Of a stretch of 56,151 nt of DNA, positions 41,335-50,800 are shown in pieces (position 1 is the stretch's first letter; each line of letters starts with the position of its first letter). Position numbers and translations under genes: made by a program. This DNA comes from Lachnoclostridium sp. UBA5890 (lineage in GTDB: Bacteria > Bacillota > Clostridia > Lachnospirales > Lachnospiraceae), in the NCBI GenBank assembly GCA_002431395.1, contig DJEU01000063.1, positions 1 through 56,151 of the forward strand, in the 5' to 3' direction. The notes beneath the pieces were generated by a model. It saw only the letters and a program-made list of their open reading frames with translations, did not search any database and was not told the origin of the DNA.

Positions 41335-42288
41335 ATGAAACGTAAATTTTTAGCAGTAATTATGACATTTTTAACGGCAATGATGCTTTGCACGGGATGT
41401 GGGAGTCAGGAGACCAAACAGGAACAATCGACACAAACCCAGACGACAAACGACATCAAAGAGGAAACCGGATATAAAGAAAGTGAAGTTTCTTATCCGG
41501 AAGGTCAAGTGTTTTGTATGGGAAAAGAGGCCTCTGGAAAACCGGTTGCATTTCTGTTTGATGAAAAACATACTACGCAGGATAATGCAGCTTACAAGAA
41601 GTATGTACTTGAGAATGACAAATGGGAAGAGTCTGACCTGTCAAAGACAAATGAGTTGTTGAAGAAGAACAAGATTAATATGTTGTATTCTTTGACTGAG
41701 ACAGCAGACGGAAAAATTTTCGGTATAGCCAATAAAGATACCGGCATTTATCTGTATGCATTAACAGATAAATTTAAAGCATATTCGGACGCTTTTGGCA
41801 AGAAAGAAATAAAGAACTTTCAGGTGGTGGATGCAAGAAGAATTCTTGTGATGGATGGAGATGGAAATGTCTCGTTGAATGATTTTAAGGGAAAAAGTAT
41901 TCGTCAATTTGGTGAGAACAATGCGTTTGCTGATGTGGTAAATGATATGGTATTTACAGTAGACGCTACAGGAAGTAAGATTACGGTTTATGATCTTTCA
42001 ACTGGTGAGAAAGAAGATGAATATGAAACTCAGATCACACAGCAGGGAATCTGTTTTGCGGTAAATCAGGATGACGAGATTTATGCGGCAACGGAAAAGG
42101 GAATATACTTGCTGGAAAATGGAAAGATGACAGAAGTTGTTCCGGAAAAAGTGATGTCTACAAGTGCGCTAAGCGGTGAAGCATGGCTGAATAGTTTGTT
42201 TGTACAGGGAGATAAGTTTTATGTTTCCTATGTGATAGAAGGCGACAATTCAAGAGAATATCGTATGACATCATACGACAAAGAGTAA
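41335..42288 (+). CDS. Propeller-like lipoprotein, paralogue of the 30715 product
   Basis: A 317-residue lipoprotein. MKRKFLAVIMTFLTAMMLC and lipobox TGCGSQETKQ almost repeat those of the 30715 protein, while the body differs more. Regular units (KIFGIANKDTGIYLYALTD, RILVMDGDGNVSLNDFKG, KITVYDLSTGEKEDEYETQI, EIYAATEKGIYLLENG) strongly suggest a six- to seven-bladed beta-propeller. AAAGGAG stands before the ATG. It is the gene just upstream of the two-component system and has its own LytTR-type promoter. It may be a surface sensor or immunity protein of the system; that is inference. Confidence 0.75.
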   Translation: MKRKFLAVIMTFLTAMMLCTGCGSQETKQEQSTQTQTTNDIKEETGYKESEVSYPEGQVFCMGKEASGKPVAFLFDEKHTTQDNAAYKKYVLENDKWEESDLSKTNELLKKNKINMLYSLTETADGKIFGIANKDTGIYLYALTDKFKAYSDAFGKKEIKNFQVVDARRILVMDGDGNVSLNDFKGKSIRQFGENNAFADVVNDMVFTVDATGSKITVYDLSTGEKEDEYETQITQQGICFAVNQDDEIYAATEKGIYLLENGKMTEVVPEKVMSTSALSGEAWLNSLFVQGDKFYVSYVIEGDNSREYRMTSYDKE

Positions 42289-42389
42289 TCCCCTCTTGCC
42301 AATATCTGCAAATTATGATAAAATCAATAATATAACAAAAAGTTTTTGGATCGTTACGGAAGAAAACTGGGCTTGTGGAGGTAAGTGTT

Positions 42390-43061
42390 ATGGTTGTTGG
42401 GATTTGTGATGATCATGCAGAAGAAAGAGAACGGATTTATAAAGTTTGTGAAATGGTTTTAGAACAGATGGGATGTCCGACAGAAATGGTGTTGTTTGAA
42501 GGTGCATCATTTGTGCTGCAAACAAGTAAGAAGCCGGACATCCTGATTTTGGATATCGAGATGCCGGGGATGACAGGCATAGAGTTAAAAGAAGTGTTGC
42601 AGAGTGAAGAAGGCGCGACGTACATTATTTTTGTTACGGATCACGAAGAGATGATGACAGAAGCGTTTGGCGTACATGTGCTACGATTTGTGCAAAAGGA
42701 AAAGCTTGAGGATAAACTTCCGGAAGCATTAGCACAGGCGATTCGCATGAAACGTAACAATTGTATTGTGCATGGCACGGATAGTGAAAACATTCTATAT
42801 ATATATTCTGACGGAAACTATATCCGGATGGTGACGGAAGAGGGAGAACAGCCGTTGATTCGGGAATCCATGAAACAATTAAAGAAAGGATTAGAAGGAT
42901 GTCCTTTTGTGGAGATAAAAAGAGGATGTCTTGTTAATGTTGCAAAAATTGACAAGATTAAAGGTGGTATTATCAGTATAGGGGGCGAACAACTGCAAAT
43001 TTCGAAGCGAAAACAGTCTGAAGTGACACATGCCTACCTGGCTTATTATAGGGAGGCGTAA
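42390..43061 (+). CDS. LytTR-family response regulator (AgrA-like)
   Basis: A 223-residue regulator. The receiver domain has the acidic pocket ICDDHAEE, phosphoacceptor D55 in LILDIEMPGM and the conserved T in IIFVTDH. The C-terminal LytTR DNA-binding domain is seen from about residue 130 (ENILYIYSDGNYIRMVT, FVEIKRGCLVNVAKIDKIKGGIISI). LytTR proteins bind pairs of direct repeats about 20-21 bases apart, the arrangement found at 30585-30640 and 35451-35486. GGAGG lies seven bases before the ATG at 42390. It is followed after four bases by the kinase gene. Confidence 0.93.
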   Translation: MVVGICDDHAEERERIYKVCEMVLEQMGCPTEMVLFEGASFVLQTSKKPDILILDIEMPGMTGIELKEVLQSEEGATYIIFVTDHEEMMTEAFGVHVLRFVQKEKLEDKLPEALAQAIRMKRNNCIVHGTDSENILYIYSDGNYIRMVTEEGEQPLIRESMKQLKKGLEGCPFVEIKRGCLVNVAKIDKIKGGIISIGGEQLQISKRKQSEVTHAYLAYYREA

Positions 43062-43065
43062 GAAG

Positions 43066-44307
43066 ATGAATGCAGTACAGTGGCTGATCTGGCTTGTGCC
43101 GGAGATGATAAAAACTTTGTTGATCACATATGGGATATTTGGCTTTGAATTTAAAAAATGGAGATGGTGGTTTGTTGTAGCCGCTTATATTGTAGGAGGG
43201 ATTTGCTTATGTGAACAAGGAGTGGATCTGCTTTTATGGAAGTCGATTCGGGGAGCAGTTATTATTTTTGCGCTGTTTTATGGGAAGTTTGGTAGAAAAT
43301 TAGTAGTTTTTTTGATTGAGTATATTGCAATTGCCATGGTCGATACAATGGTAATGAGTGTTAATATGCTTGTTACAGGGTATGAACATAATTTTGTACA
43401 AAGTATAATAGATAATACATTTGGGATGGTTTTGTGGATTATCCTAACGGTACTGGTGTATCATAAGAGGAAAAAGGTTTCTGCATTTATACAAACGATA
43501 TCGTATGGGTATATCGCGCTTGTGCTGGTATTTTTGTTTTGTGTTAGTGTTGTGGCTGGTACCTCTTATCTTGTGCTAAATGGCGAGATTACACAGCAGG
43601 CGATGCGGCAGACGTATTTTTTCAATATGCTTTGTATCGTTGTCGCTCTTGTTATCTGTGTAGTGCTTTTTTATCTTGTTTTCAGCAGGAAAAAGGTGCA
43701 GCATGAAAAAGAAATAGAGGAAAAAGTATACGAACGTGAATGGAAAAGATATCAATCTATGCGTTCATTCCGACATGATGTAAAAAAACATTTGCGGGTA
43801 CTTTACGCGCTGGGAGACCGAGGGAATATCGAGGAAATTCGAAAATACATTGAAGAAATCGGAATTGAATATAACCAAAATGCAGTCAATCATACGGGCG
43901 ATTTTATTCTGGATTATTTTATAGATTATGTAATCAATGAGTGGAAAGATAATGCTGATTTTTCCTATGAAATAGACGGAAAATTTCCGGCAGAGGTTGA
44001 CTTGAATTATCGGGAACGCTGCATTTTATGGGGGAATGCGATGGACAATGTCAAAGAGGCATTGGAAAAAGCAGAAAAACCGTTTTTTGAAATTCATATT
44101 TCTCATGGCGGGCGTGCAGTGTTTGTAGAGATGATAAATTCATGCGAAATAAAAGAGGGAAATATTTTGAAAACAAAAAAGGCAGACCGTTCACAGCATG
44201 GAATCGGAACTGCCAATATGCGTGATATTGTAAAACAAAATGGGGGCGAGATCACTTGGCGTTATGAAGAGGGGAAAATGCACGTGACGATATCCCTTCT
44301 TATTTGA
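43066..44307 (+). CDS. AgrC-like GHKL histidine kinase
   Basis: A 413-residue membrane kinase. Six hydrophobic segments fill residues 1-215, as in AgrC/ComD peptide receptors, followed by a coiled coil and the H-box SMRSFRHDVKKHL with H237. The ATPase is of the GHKL type: LWGNAMDNVKEALEKA is the N box and GIGTANMRDIVKQNGGE the G box. GGGAGG stands before the ATG. AgrC-type kinases sense secreted peptides, so the ligand may be a product of the neighbouring operon; no agrB/agrD pair is in the window. Its last eight bases overlap the end of the convergent gene. Confidence 0.92.
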   Translation: MNAVQWLIWLVPEMIKTLLITYGIFGFEFKKWRWWFVVAAYIVGGICLCEQGVDLLLWKSIRGAVIIFALFYGKFGRKLVVFLIEYIAIAMVDTMVMSVNMLVTGYEHNFVQSIIDNTFGMVLWIILTVLVYHKRKKVSAFIQTISYGYIALVLVFLFCVSVVAGTSYLVLNGEITQQAMRQTYFFNMLCIVVALVICVVLFYLVFSRKKVQHEKEIEEKVYEREWKRYQSMRSFRHDVKKHLRVLYALGDRGNIEEIRKYIEEIGIEYNQNAVNHTGDFILDYFIDYVINEWKDNADFSYEIDGKFPAEVDLNYRERCILWGNAMDNVKEALEKAEKPFFEIHISHGGRAVFVEMINSCEIKEGNILKTKKADRSQHGIGTANMRDIVKQNGGEITWRYEEGKMHVTISLLI

Positions 44308-45073
44308 GGGCATTCGATTTGGCGGTAATTTCTCCTACGTGGTGAAATGCCCATGCATGAATATTTAATTCAATGATCGCGCAGCCGCAGTATTCACAAT
44401 GCTTGGCTCCGAGCATCGGGATCGGGGCACCGCAATTTGGACAGGTTACCGCGAGAGCATCGTCGTAGTCGTTTTTCATTTTGTCCACATCTTGCACATA
44501 GATGAGATCGGTGTTAAATTTGGTCTGATATTTATATTGTCTATTACCTTCCAAAATCTGGTTATTTTCATCCATGATATAATGAAAACATTCCAATGAA
44601 GTCTGAAATGTAATGATGCATTTTCCGTCCGTTTTACGGTATTGGTAAATCTCGGTGCGGTGAAGTTTGACCTGATCAAAATGTTCAGAGCGTCCCTCGG
44701 CCCGCAGCATCTCAATATGGTTTTCCAATTGCTGTTTTAGTTCACGGCTTCCCTCACTCAATGCGCTCTCATCTTTTGTGGTGATGGCACGGAGAAAGGA
44801 AACCAGCACATTGTTTGCACGGTCTTTCATTTCATTGTATTCAAAATCCGGAAAATCCGCGCTGATCTTTGGCAGCAGAAGCGAGGTCATGGAAGAGACC
44901 GATTTTGGCGTCGTTGCATATTCCTGTTTCATCTGTACCGCCGCCTGCGTGATGTCGGGAGTGCCAAACAATGCCTGCGACGTATCGCGGACTTTTTTGC
45001 GGATGCAGAAAAAGGCGATCAAAATAATGCCAATGATAACAAGGATTAAAATAAGGGTAATAATTAATTTCAT
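44300..45073 (-). CDS. Membrane-anchored zinc-ribbon protein, Tim44-like
   Basis: A 257-residue protein with one N-terminal membrane helix (ITLILILVIIGIILIAFFCI), a central alpha/beta region that resembles the Tim44-like/NTF2 fold (NNVLVSFLRAITTKDESALSEGSRELKQQLEN), and a C-terminal zinc ribbon with two CxxC pairs (CPNCGAP and CEYCGC). Such proteins are common in Clostridia; function unknown. It is convergent with the kinase gene and overlaps it by eight bases, with no terminator between them. Confidence 0.75.
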   Translation of the reverse strand: MKLIITLILILVIIGIILIAFFCIRKKVRDTSQALFGTPDITQAAVQMKQEYATTPKSVSSMTSLLLPKISADFPDFEYNEMKDRANNVLVSFLRAITTKDESALSEGSRELKQQLENHIEMLRAEGRSEHFDQVKLHRTEIYQYRKTDGKCIITFQTSLECFHYIMDENNQILEGNRQYKYQTKFNTDLIYVQDVDKMKNDYDDALAVTCPNCGAPIPMLGAKHCEYCGCAIIELNIHAWAFHHVGEITAKSNALK

Positions 45074-45171
45074 AACAGCGTCCTCTCATTTGTTCTGATA
45101 AGGATATAGTATCATTATTGAAGGGGAGTTTCAAGGGAGAAAAACACGGGATGAATTTTTGCTCCTTCCTC

Positions 45172-45200
45172 TTGACAAGCCTCGCCAACTATTGTATGAT
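45172..45200 (+). promoter_or_regulatory. Promoter of the Rpn-like gene
   Basis: TTGACA (45172-45177) and TATGAT (45195-45200) are spaced by 17 bases. The 5' leader is about 120 bases and contains AAAGAAAATCTTTTTTCTTT, a small hairpin, with no open frame. Confidence 0.75.
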
Positions 45201-45326
45201 AGTCAGCACAAAGAAAATCTTTTTTCTTTACGTTCCGAAGAATTGTGCACATTTATATTTAATTTCCCTTAATTATTTTGATTTAATTTAACATACTTAC
45301 CAAACAACACTAAAGGAGACATTTTT

Positions 45327-46400
45327 ATGCACAAAAAAACATTACAAAATTTATTTTCTTACCGCAGACGCGAAGAAGTTTTAGCGGAGATTCAAAGCAG
45401 CTGGAAATTAAACGATCTTTTCATAAGTTGGAGCGAAGATCAAAAAGAGGCATTTCTCGACATCTGCACCGGGCAGCGCGGAGTCAAAATTCTTTTTGAC
45501 AGCTTTTTCAAAGAAGTTTTCAACCCGGAATACAATCCGCAGCGGCTTAGCCAGCTTCTATCACTCTTATTAAAGAAGAAGGTCCGAGTTTTAAAAGTTC
45601 TGCCAAATGACACCACGCGAATTACAGTGGAGCCCTCATTTTTGATCACCGACATCGTCGTCGAATTTGAAGACGGAAGCATCGCCAATATCGAGGTACA
45701 AAAAATCGGTTACCGTTTTCCCGGCGAGCGCGCTGCCTGCTATTCCGCAGACCTTCTGCTTCGCCAATACAAGCGGGTAAAAGACCATGACTCCAAAAAT
45801 TTCAATTACAAAAACATCCGGCCGGTTCATGTCATCGTTTTCTTTGAACACAGTCCCAAAGAATTTCATGCATTTCCGGATACCTACCTGCATTCTTTCC
45901 ACGCGGTCTCCGACACAAAACTAGAAATGAATCTTTTGCAGAATTTTTTGTTCGTACCCCTTGACATTTTCCATAAAACCATGGAAAATAAAGATATCAA
46001 CACAGAGTTGGAGGCCTGGCTTACTTTTTTAAGCACAGACGATCCGGAGCAGATTTATAATCTTATCCAGAAATTTCCAATGTTTAAGGAAATGTATGAA
46101 GACATTTTCCAGCTCTGCCAAAACACGGAAAGGGTGATGAACATGTATTCCAAAGAATTAGCCCAGTTGGACCACAATACCGCTGAATATATGGTTGACG
46201 AAATGCAGAAGGATTTGGATGAAGCAAGGAGCATCATCCGGGAAAAAGAGGATGAGTTAAAACTTAAGGAGGATACCATTCAGAACCAGAGTGATGCGCT
46301 GAAACTTAAGGAGAATACTATCCAAAGCCAAAGTGATGAGCTTGCAAAAGCCTATGCCTTGATTGAAGAACTGCAAAAAAATCAGCAATCCAATAAATAA
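45327..46400 (+). CDS. Rpn/PD-(D/E)XK nuclease family transposase-like protein
   Basis: A 357-residue protein of the PDDEXK_2 (Rpn, recombination-promoting nuclease) family. The core shows TGQRGVKILFDSFFKEVFN and then the catalytic D...E-x-Q motif ITDIVVEFEDGSIANIEVQKIG, followed by RAACYSADLLLRQYKRVKDH and VHVIVFFEHSPKEFH. Residues about 285-350 form a coiled coil with two copies of a short repeat (LKLKEDTIQNQSD / LKLKENTIQSQSD). Such genes are spread by duplication in Lachnospiraceae; their role is unsettled. AAAGGAG precedes the ATG and the gene has its own promoter and terminator. Confidence 0.88.
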   Translation: MHKKTLQNLFSYRRREEVLAEIQSSWKLNDLFISWSEDQKEAFLDICTGQRGVKILFDSFFKEVFNPEYNPQRLSQLLSLLLKKKVRVLKVLPNDTTRITVEPSFLITDIVVEFEDGSIANIEVQKIGYRFPGERAACYSADLLLRQYKRVKDHDSKNFNYKNIRPVHVIVFFEHSPKEFHAFPDTYLHSFHAVSDTKLEMNLLQNFLFVPLDIFHKTMENKDINTELEAWLTFLSTDDPEQIYNLIQKFPMFKEMYEDIFQLCQNTERVMNMYSKELAQLDHNTAEYMVDEMQKDLDEARSIIREKEDELKLKEDTIQNQSDALKLKENTIQSQSDELAKAYALIEELQKNQQSNK

Positions 46401-46423
46401 GAATTTTACACAAATTATAAAAT

Positions 46424-46467
46424 CTCTCCTTTTGTATTAAATTTGGTACGAAGGAGAGTTTGTTTTA
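46424..46467 (+). terminator. Terminator of the Rpn-like gene
   Basis: CTCTCCTT (46424-46431) and AAGGAGAG (46451-46458) form an 8-bp stem with a 19-base loop, followed by TTTGTTTTATTT. Confidence 0.75.
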
Positions 46468-46521
46468 TTTAGGGATTTATTGTGATGGGAAAAAGAAAAT
46501 AAAGAAATTTGAAAAAAAGTC

Positions 46522-46550
46522 TTGCAATTTTTTCCTTATAGTGGTAGAAT
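46522..46550 (+). promoter_or_regulatory. Strong promoter with no gene downstream
   Basis: TTGCAA (46522-46527) and TAGAAT (46545-46550) are spaced by 17 bases, with an extended -10 (TGG). The transcript would run about 100 bases to the hairpin at 46620-46658 and hold no frame. The stretch TTATAGTGGTAGAATAA recurs in reverse before the 52399 gene, so it may be a copied promoter. Confidence 0.55.
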
Positions 46551-46619
46551 AACCTAATTTTGTAAAATGCTTGTTTTTACGTTACAAAACGGTATTGTCT
46601 GCTACTTTTCTGCTACTAA

Positions 46620-46658
46620 AAAATACACTCGCATTAGAACCTTTATCGAGTGTATTTT
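46620..46658. terminator. Terminator hairpin downstream of the lone integrase
   Basis: AAAATACACTCG (46620-46631) and CGAGTGTATTTT (46647-46658) form a 12-bp stem with a 15-base loop. The A/T ends make it usable in both directions: it ends the minus-strand integrase transcript and any plus-strand RNA from the promoter at 46522. Confidence 0.75.
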
Positions 46659-46665
46659 GTGGGTG

Positions 46666-47736
46666 TTATTTTTTTAGTTTTTCTTCGAGATTTTCTAAGG
46701 AAGAGACAAGGGAAGCTTGTCTGCTTGGAAATAAATGCGAGTACGTATTTAAAGTAGTAGATACTTTTTCGTGTCCCACCCGTTCTGCGATGATCATGGC
46801 ATCAAATCCTTCATTGATAAGCAGCGAAACATGGCTGTGGCGGATATCGTGAATGCGGATTCGCTTAACCTTTGTTTTTTCGCATGCTTTTGACAGTTCA
46901 CGCAGCAAATAGTATTTTGAAAATGGAAAAATGCGATCGTTTTCTGACAAGTTTTTAGATGCCGTATATTGTCGCAATTCGTCGCATAAAAATTGCGGAA
47001 TTGGCACGTCGCGGATACTTTTTTGTGTTTTTGGCGTAGTAATATAATCTTTTCCGCGAAGCCTTTGATACGTTTTAGAAATGTGTATTTGCGAATTGTT
47101 CCAGGAGATATCTCCACAGGTAAGTGCAAGCAGTTCGCCTTCCCTCATACCGGTCCAATAGAGTGTTTCAAAACAATAATAAGCATCGGATTCTTTGGAG
47201 AATCCTTCACGAAATTGAAGATATTCTTCCAATGTCCAAAAGTTAATATGATCGGCTTTGCTCTTTCCGATGCTTCCTGCTTTATGACATGGATTCGCCG
47301 TTAAACCATAATATTTTTCTGCGTAATTAAATAATGCAGAAAGCTGGTTTTGGATGCTTTTAATATACGTTGCGGAATAGTGTTTTTGGCTGGACAAAAG
47401 TTCATTTTGCCAGCGGCGTATCGTGCAGGCCTCAATTTCATTTAATTTCATACAGTTAAAGTATGGCAGAATTTTCGTCTCAATAATCTGCTTTTTAATA
47501 AGTATTGTGGATTCTTTTAATCGTGCGGACATATCCTGCATATACAGATTGTACAAGTGGGCAAAAGTCATATCCGGCCCGGTATCCCTGCTGCAAAGAA
47601 ATTCTCGCTCGAATTGCAAAGCGTCCTTTTTCGTCCGAAAACCGCGTTTCCATTTTTGTTTTGTTTTTCCCTGCCAATCCTTGTAATAGAATTTACAGAA
47701 CCATTTGCCATTGTTTTTGTCTTTATAAGCTGGCAT
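46666..47736 (-). CDS. Solitary tyrosine recombinase
   Basis: A 356-residue integrase with an arm-binding domain (KDKNNGKWFCKFYYKDWQGK), a core-binding domain (residues about 55-160) and a complete catalytic domain: R198 (TGMREGELLAL), H296-x-x-R299 (IHDIRHSH), H322 (RVGHEKVS) and nucleophile Y332 (NTYSHLF). The ATG at 47736 was chosen because AAGGAG lies nine bases before it; an ATG three codons upstream touches the ribosome site. No other element genes stand beside it, so it may be a domesticated or remnant integrase. Confidence 0.92.
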   Translation of the reverse strand: MPAYKDKNNGKWFCKFYYKDWQGKTKQKWKRGFRTKKDALQFEREFLCSRDTGPDMTFAHLYNLYMQDMSARLKESTILIKKQIIETKILPYFNCMKLNEIEACTIRRWQNELLSSQKHYSATYIKSIQNQLSALFNYAEKYYGLTANPCHKAGSIGKSKADHINFWTLEEYLQFREGFSKESDAYYCFETLYWTGMREGELLALTCGDISWNNSQIHISKTYQRLRGKDYITTPKTQKSIRDVPIPQFLCDELRQYTASKNLSENDRIFPFSKYYLLRELSKACEKTKVKRIRIHDIRHSHVSLLINEGFDAMIIAERVGHEKVSTTLNTYSHLFPSRQASLVSSLENLEEKLKK

Positions 47737-47801
47737 AGCAATCATCTCCTTTATGTAGTAATAGTAACTATGCTATGTCATTTTTTGGAAGATGTCAAAG
47801 G

Positions 47802-47837
47802 AAAAACACCCCATGAGTGTATTCCACCCATGGAGTG
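47802..47837 (-). terminator. Terminator of the giant surface protein gene
   Basis: On the minus strand CACTCCATG and CATGGGGTG pair over 9 bp around a 13-base loop and are followed by TTTTTCC. It lies about 40 bases after the stop codon. Confidence 0.75.
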
Positions 47838-47878
47838 CTTTTGTGATGTAGGTAATAGTTTAGGTATGTTAAAATAAA

Positions 47879-50800
47879 CTAGCCGACTAAAGTAATATCT
47901 GAGATTTGGTATGCTGTAGCATCATATTGACCTGCTCCGTTATAGTACATACCAAGTGATAACACAAAAGTTCCTGTGATATCTTGCGTTGTCAAGTTAG
48001 AATTTTGAAATTTTGCTGGGAATGCAAATGGCACCTTAACGGTTGTAGCTTTATCAGCTGAAAAATTAAGATTTTCAACTTTTCCAATTTGCTCCTGCTG
48101 ATTCAATCCGCATTCACCTTTGTATGTGTTTGGTGATGCAAAATTCCAAGAATTCACGCCAGCTTTAATGTTTTTACCATATGCGGATTTTCCAACACTT
48201 GTAAGTGTGAATTCGATACCGCTATAGTCCTGAAGTTTTACGTCTTTTGGCAACTCAATTTTTACACCAATACCACAATCGTTGTCATTATCTACAAAAC
48301 CACTTAATGTTGCAACGCCATTTTCGACTTTAACATTTGTAGTGGTATTAGCTGTAATACTATCTGCTTCGCTACCAGGATTTCTTAAAAGTGAAACATT
48401 TTCAGCTTTCAACTCAATTTTCTTATCCGCAATACCTTTTACCTCAAAGCTAACAGCATTTCCTTTGGAATACTCAACTTTGATCGTAGCTTTTGCAGAA
48501 CCGGCTGTTCCTTCTTTACGTGTTACAGTGATTACTTTATCTTCACATGCAACCGTTGCGAAGCTTTCGTTTGTAGATACTACACTATAGAACTTGGATG
48601 TATCCACAGTTGCGCCTTCTCCATACTGGTCTTTTGCGACTACTACAAATGCATTGTCACCGACTGCAATGCTCAAAGAAGCATCTTTTACTTCTACAAG
48701 TTTTGCGAGTTTGTCTGCATCGCCTGCAGCTGCGTCGTATTCTGCTTTCTTGTAGATCTTATAAGTATCTTCTTTTGCTGCGGAAGCAGTGTTGCTTACC
48801 GGAAGAGAAAGAGTGGCATCTTCTACACTGTCATTTGCAGTATAGTCAAGTGTCAGATCAATCTTAGAAGTTACATTATCAGCAGTAGCAGTAACCTCAA
48901 GGTGTTTTGCATCTACAACTTTAATCTTAAGGTCTTTGCTGCTTGTAGAAGCAGTAAGTACCATACCGGCTAAAGTATCGCCTAATTTGATTTCGTTACC
49001 GGCTTTGTCAAAAGCCTTGTAATCTACATTAATTGTGGTAGCAGTATCTTTTGCGTCCAGTTTAAGGTAATCGCCATTTACTGCTTTTTCAAGTTTAATG
49101 GATGCAATCATGTCGGAAGGTTCACCGGCAGTTACAGTAAATGCTTTTGCCTGTGTATCTTTTGCGTCATAGCCATTTGTAGCATCGCTTCCGGTATTAT
49201 CATTTACGTATACGATAACAGAATAAGTTCCTGCTTTGTCTGCAGTTACTTTTACGGAATATGCCTTGGAATCTTTGTCATAATCTCCAAAGGTTGCGGT
49301 GGCATCTTCTGTTGCTTTTCCGTCGCTTCCAAGTACAACATATTCAAGAACAGCATCATTCTTGATGGTATCATACTGGTCTTTTACAGTAATCTTGTTT
49401 GCTGCAGTAGCAACACCTACCAAAGCAGTCTGAGCATCTGTTCCTACAGTAATGCTGCTTACTTTACGATCTGCATTTACTGTGATGGCTGCTTTTACAT
49501 CAGCGAATTTTGCATCGTTCTGTTTTTCAAACTTCACTTCAACTGCTTTTGCAGGAAGTTTGTCTGCGTCATAAGAAGCTGCGAGACCAATGTGTGTAAC
49601 AACGGTAGAACCAGCTGCTTCTGTGTATTTCTTTGTTTTTGCATCGTAGTTATAATAACTTACTGTCAAACCTTCCGGAGCAGTTACTTTTACGTTTGCA
49701 TCAAATGCTTCTTTTGTAAGTGCAAAGTCATTTGTATACTGATCTTTTGCGCTGACAGCGATATAAGTTACTGCATTTACATCATCTTTATTGATGATCG
49801 TTTTCTCTGTTTCAGCCAATGTCAGTGTGTTCAGGCATGCTTTAGCTGCGACAGATACGTTAAGTGTACCGGCTTTTGTTTCCTGTCCGGCTACGGATAC
49901 TGTAATCGTAGCTTTTCCTTCGCCGATACCGGCTACATTTAATTCACCGTTCTTAGCAGGAGTTCCTTCAACAGTTGCTACCTTTACATTAGAAGAAGAT
50001 GCACTGACAGTTGTAGAAGCGGTGATATCTTCACCATATTTATTTGTTACCGTGTATGTTGTTTTCTGAGCACTTCCACCAGCAGTCAATTTGTTCTCTG
50101 CGTATTCTTTGATATCGATCGATTTAACTTCAGTGGATGGCTTAGAAGTAAATGTGATCGCATCAGATGCAACACCACCATCTTTTACTGCTTTCTTAGC
50201 AGCATCCCATTCGCCGTAGTATACAATGAATTTGACCGCATTGTCTTTTGCGTTTTTCTTTGCAGTAGCAGTTACATAGATTTTGTCCTTGTCTGCTTTT
50301 TCTGTACCATATGCGATTTTGATGGAATCTACCGCATCAGCACCTTCTGTTACAACATATTTCAGATCACTTGCTGTAAGTCCTGTTGTTTCAGGATTCA
50401 ATGTGATTTCTGCTTTTGCAGATTCTCCATTTACAGTTTCTGCCATAGTAGCAGCTGTGATTGTTTGCAATTTAGCAGGTTTTACAGTAATCGGAATTGT
50501 CACACTCTGTGTTTCATCTGATGTCATGTAAATGGTAATGTTTGCTGTGCCGGCTTTCAATAATTCAAATGTAGCCGCACCTTCTTTTTTGCCGTCTACA
50601 AGATCTTTTGCTTCCAATACGTTTTCGTCGCTGACAACGTATTTAGCTTCAACATCTGCTGTGACATCGTATCCGAATTTATCGAGATATTTTGGTGCAA
50701 CTGTGATCTCGTTTTCGCCATCCGGATCAAGTACAAATGTATTTTTTACATTTGTCATGTTGGCATCCTCAGCAGTTACAATATCCTCTGTGCTTCCAAA

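Noticed and set aside
42289..42389. agrD-like signal peptide gene before the LytTR regulator
   Set aside because: No frame with a ribosome site and a Cys/Ser-containing thiolactone-like core is present, and no agrB gene is in the window.
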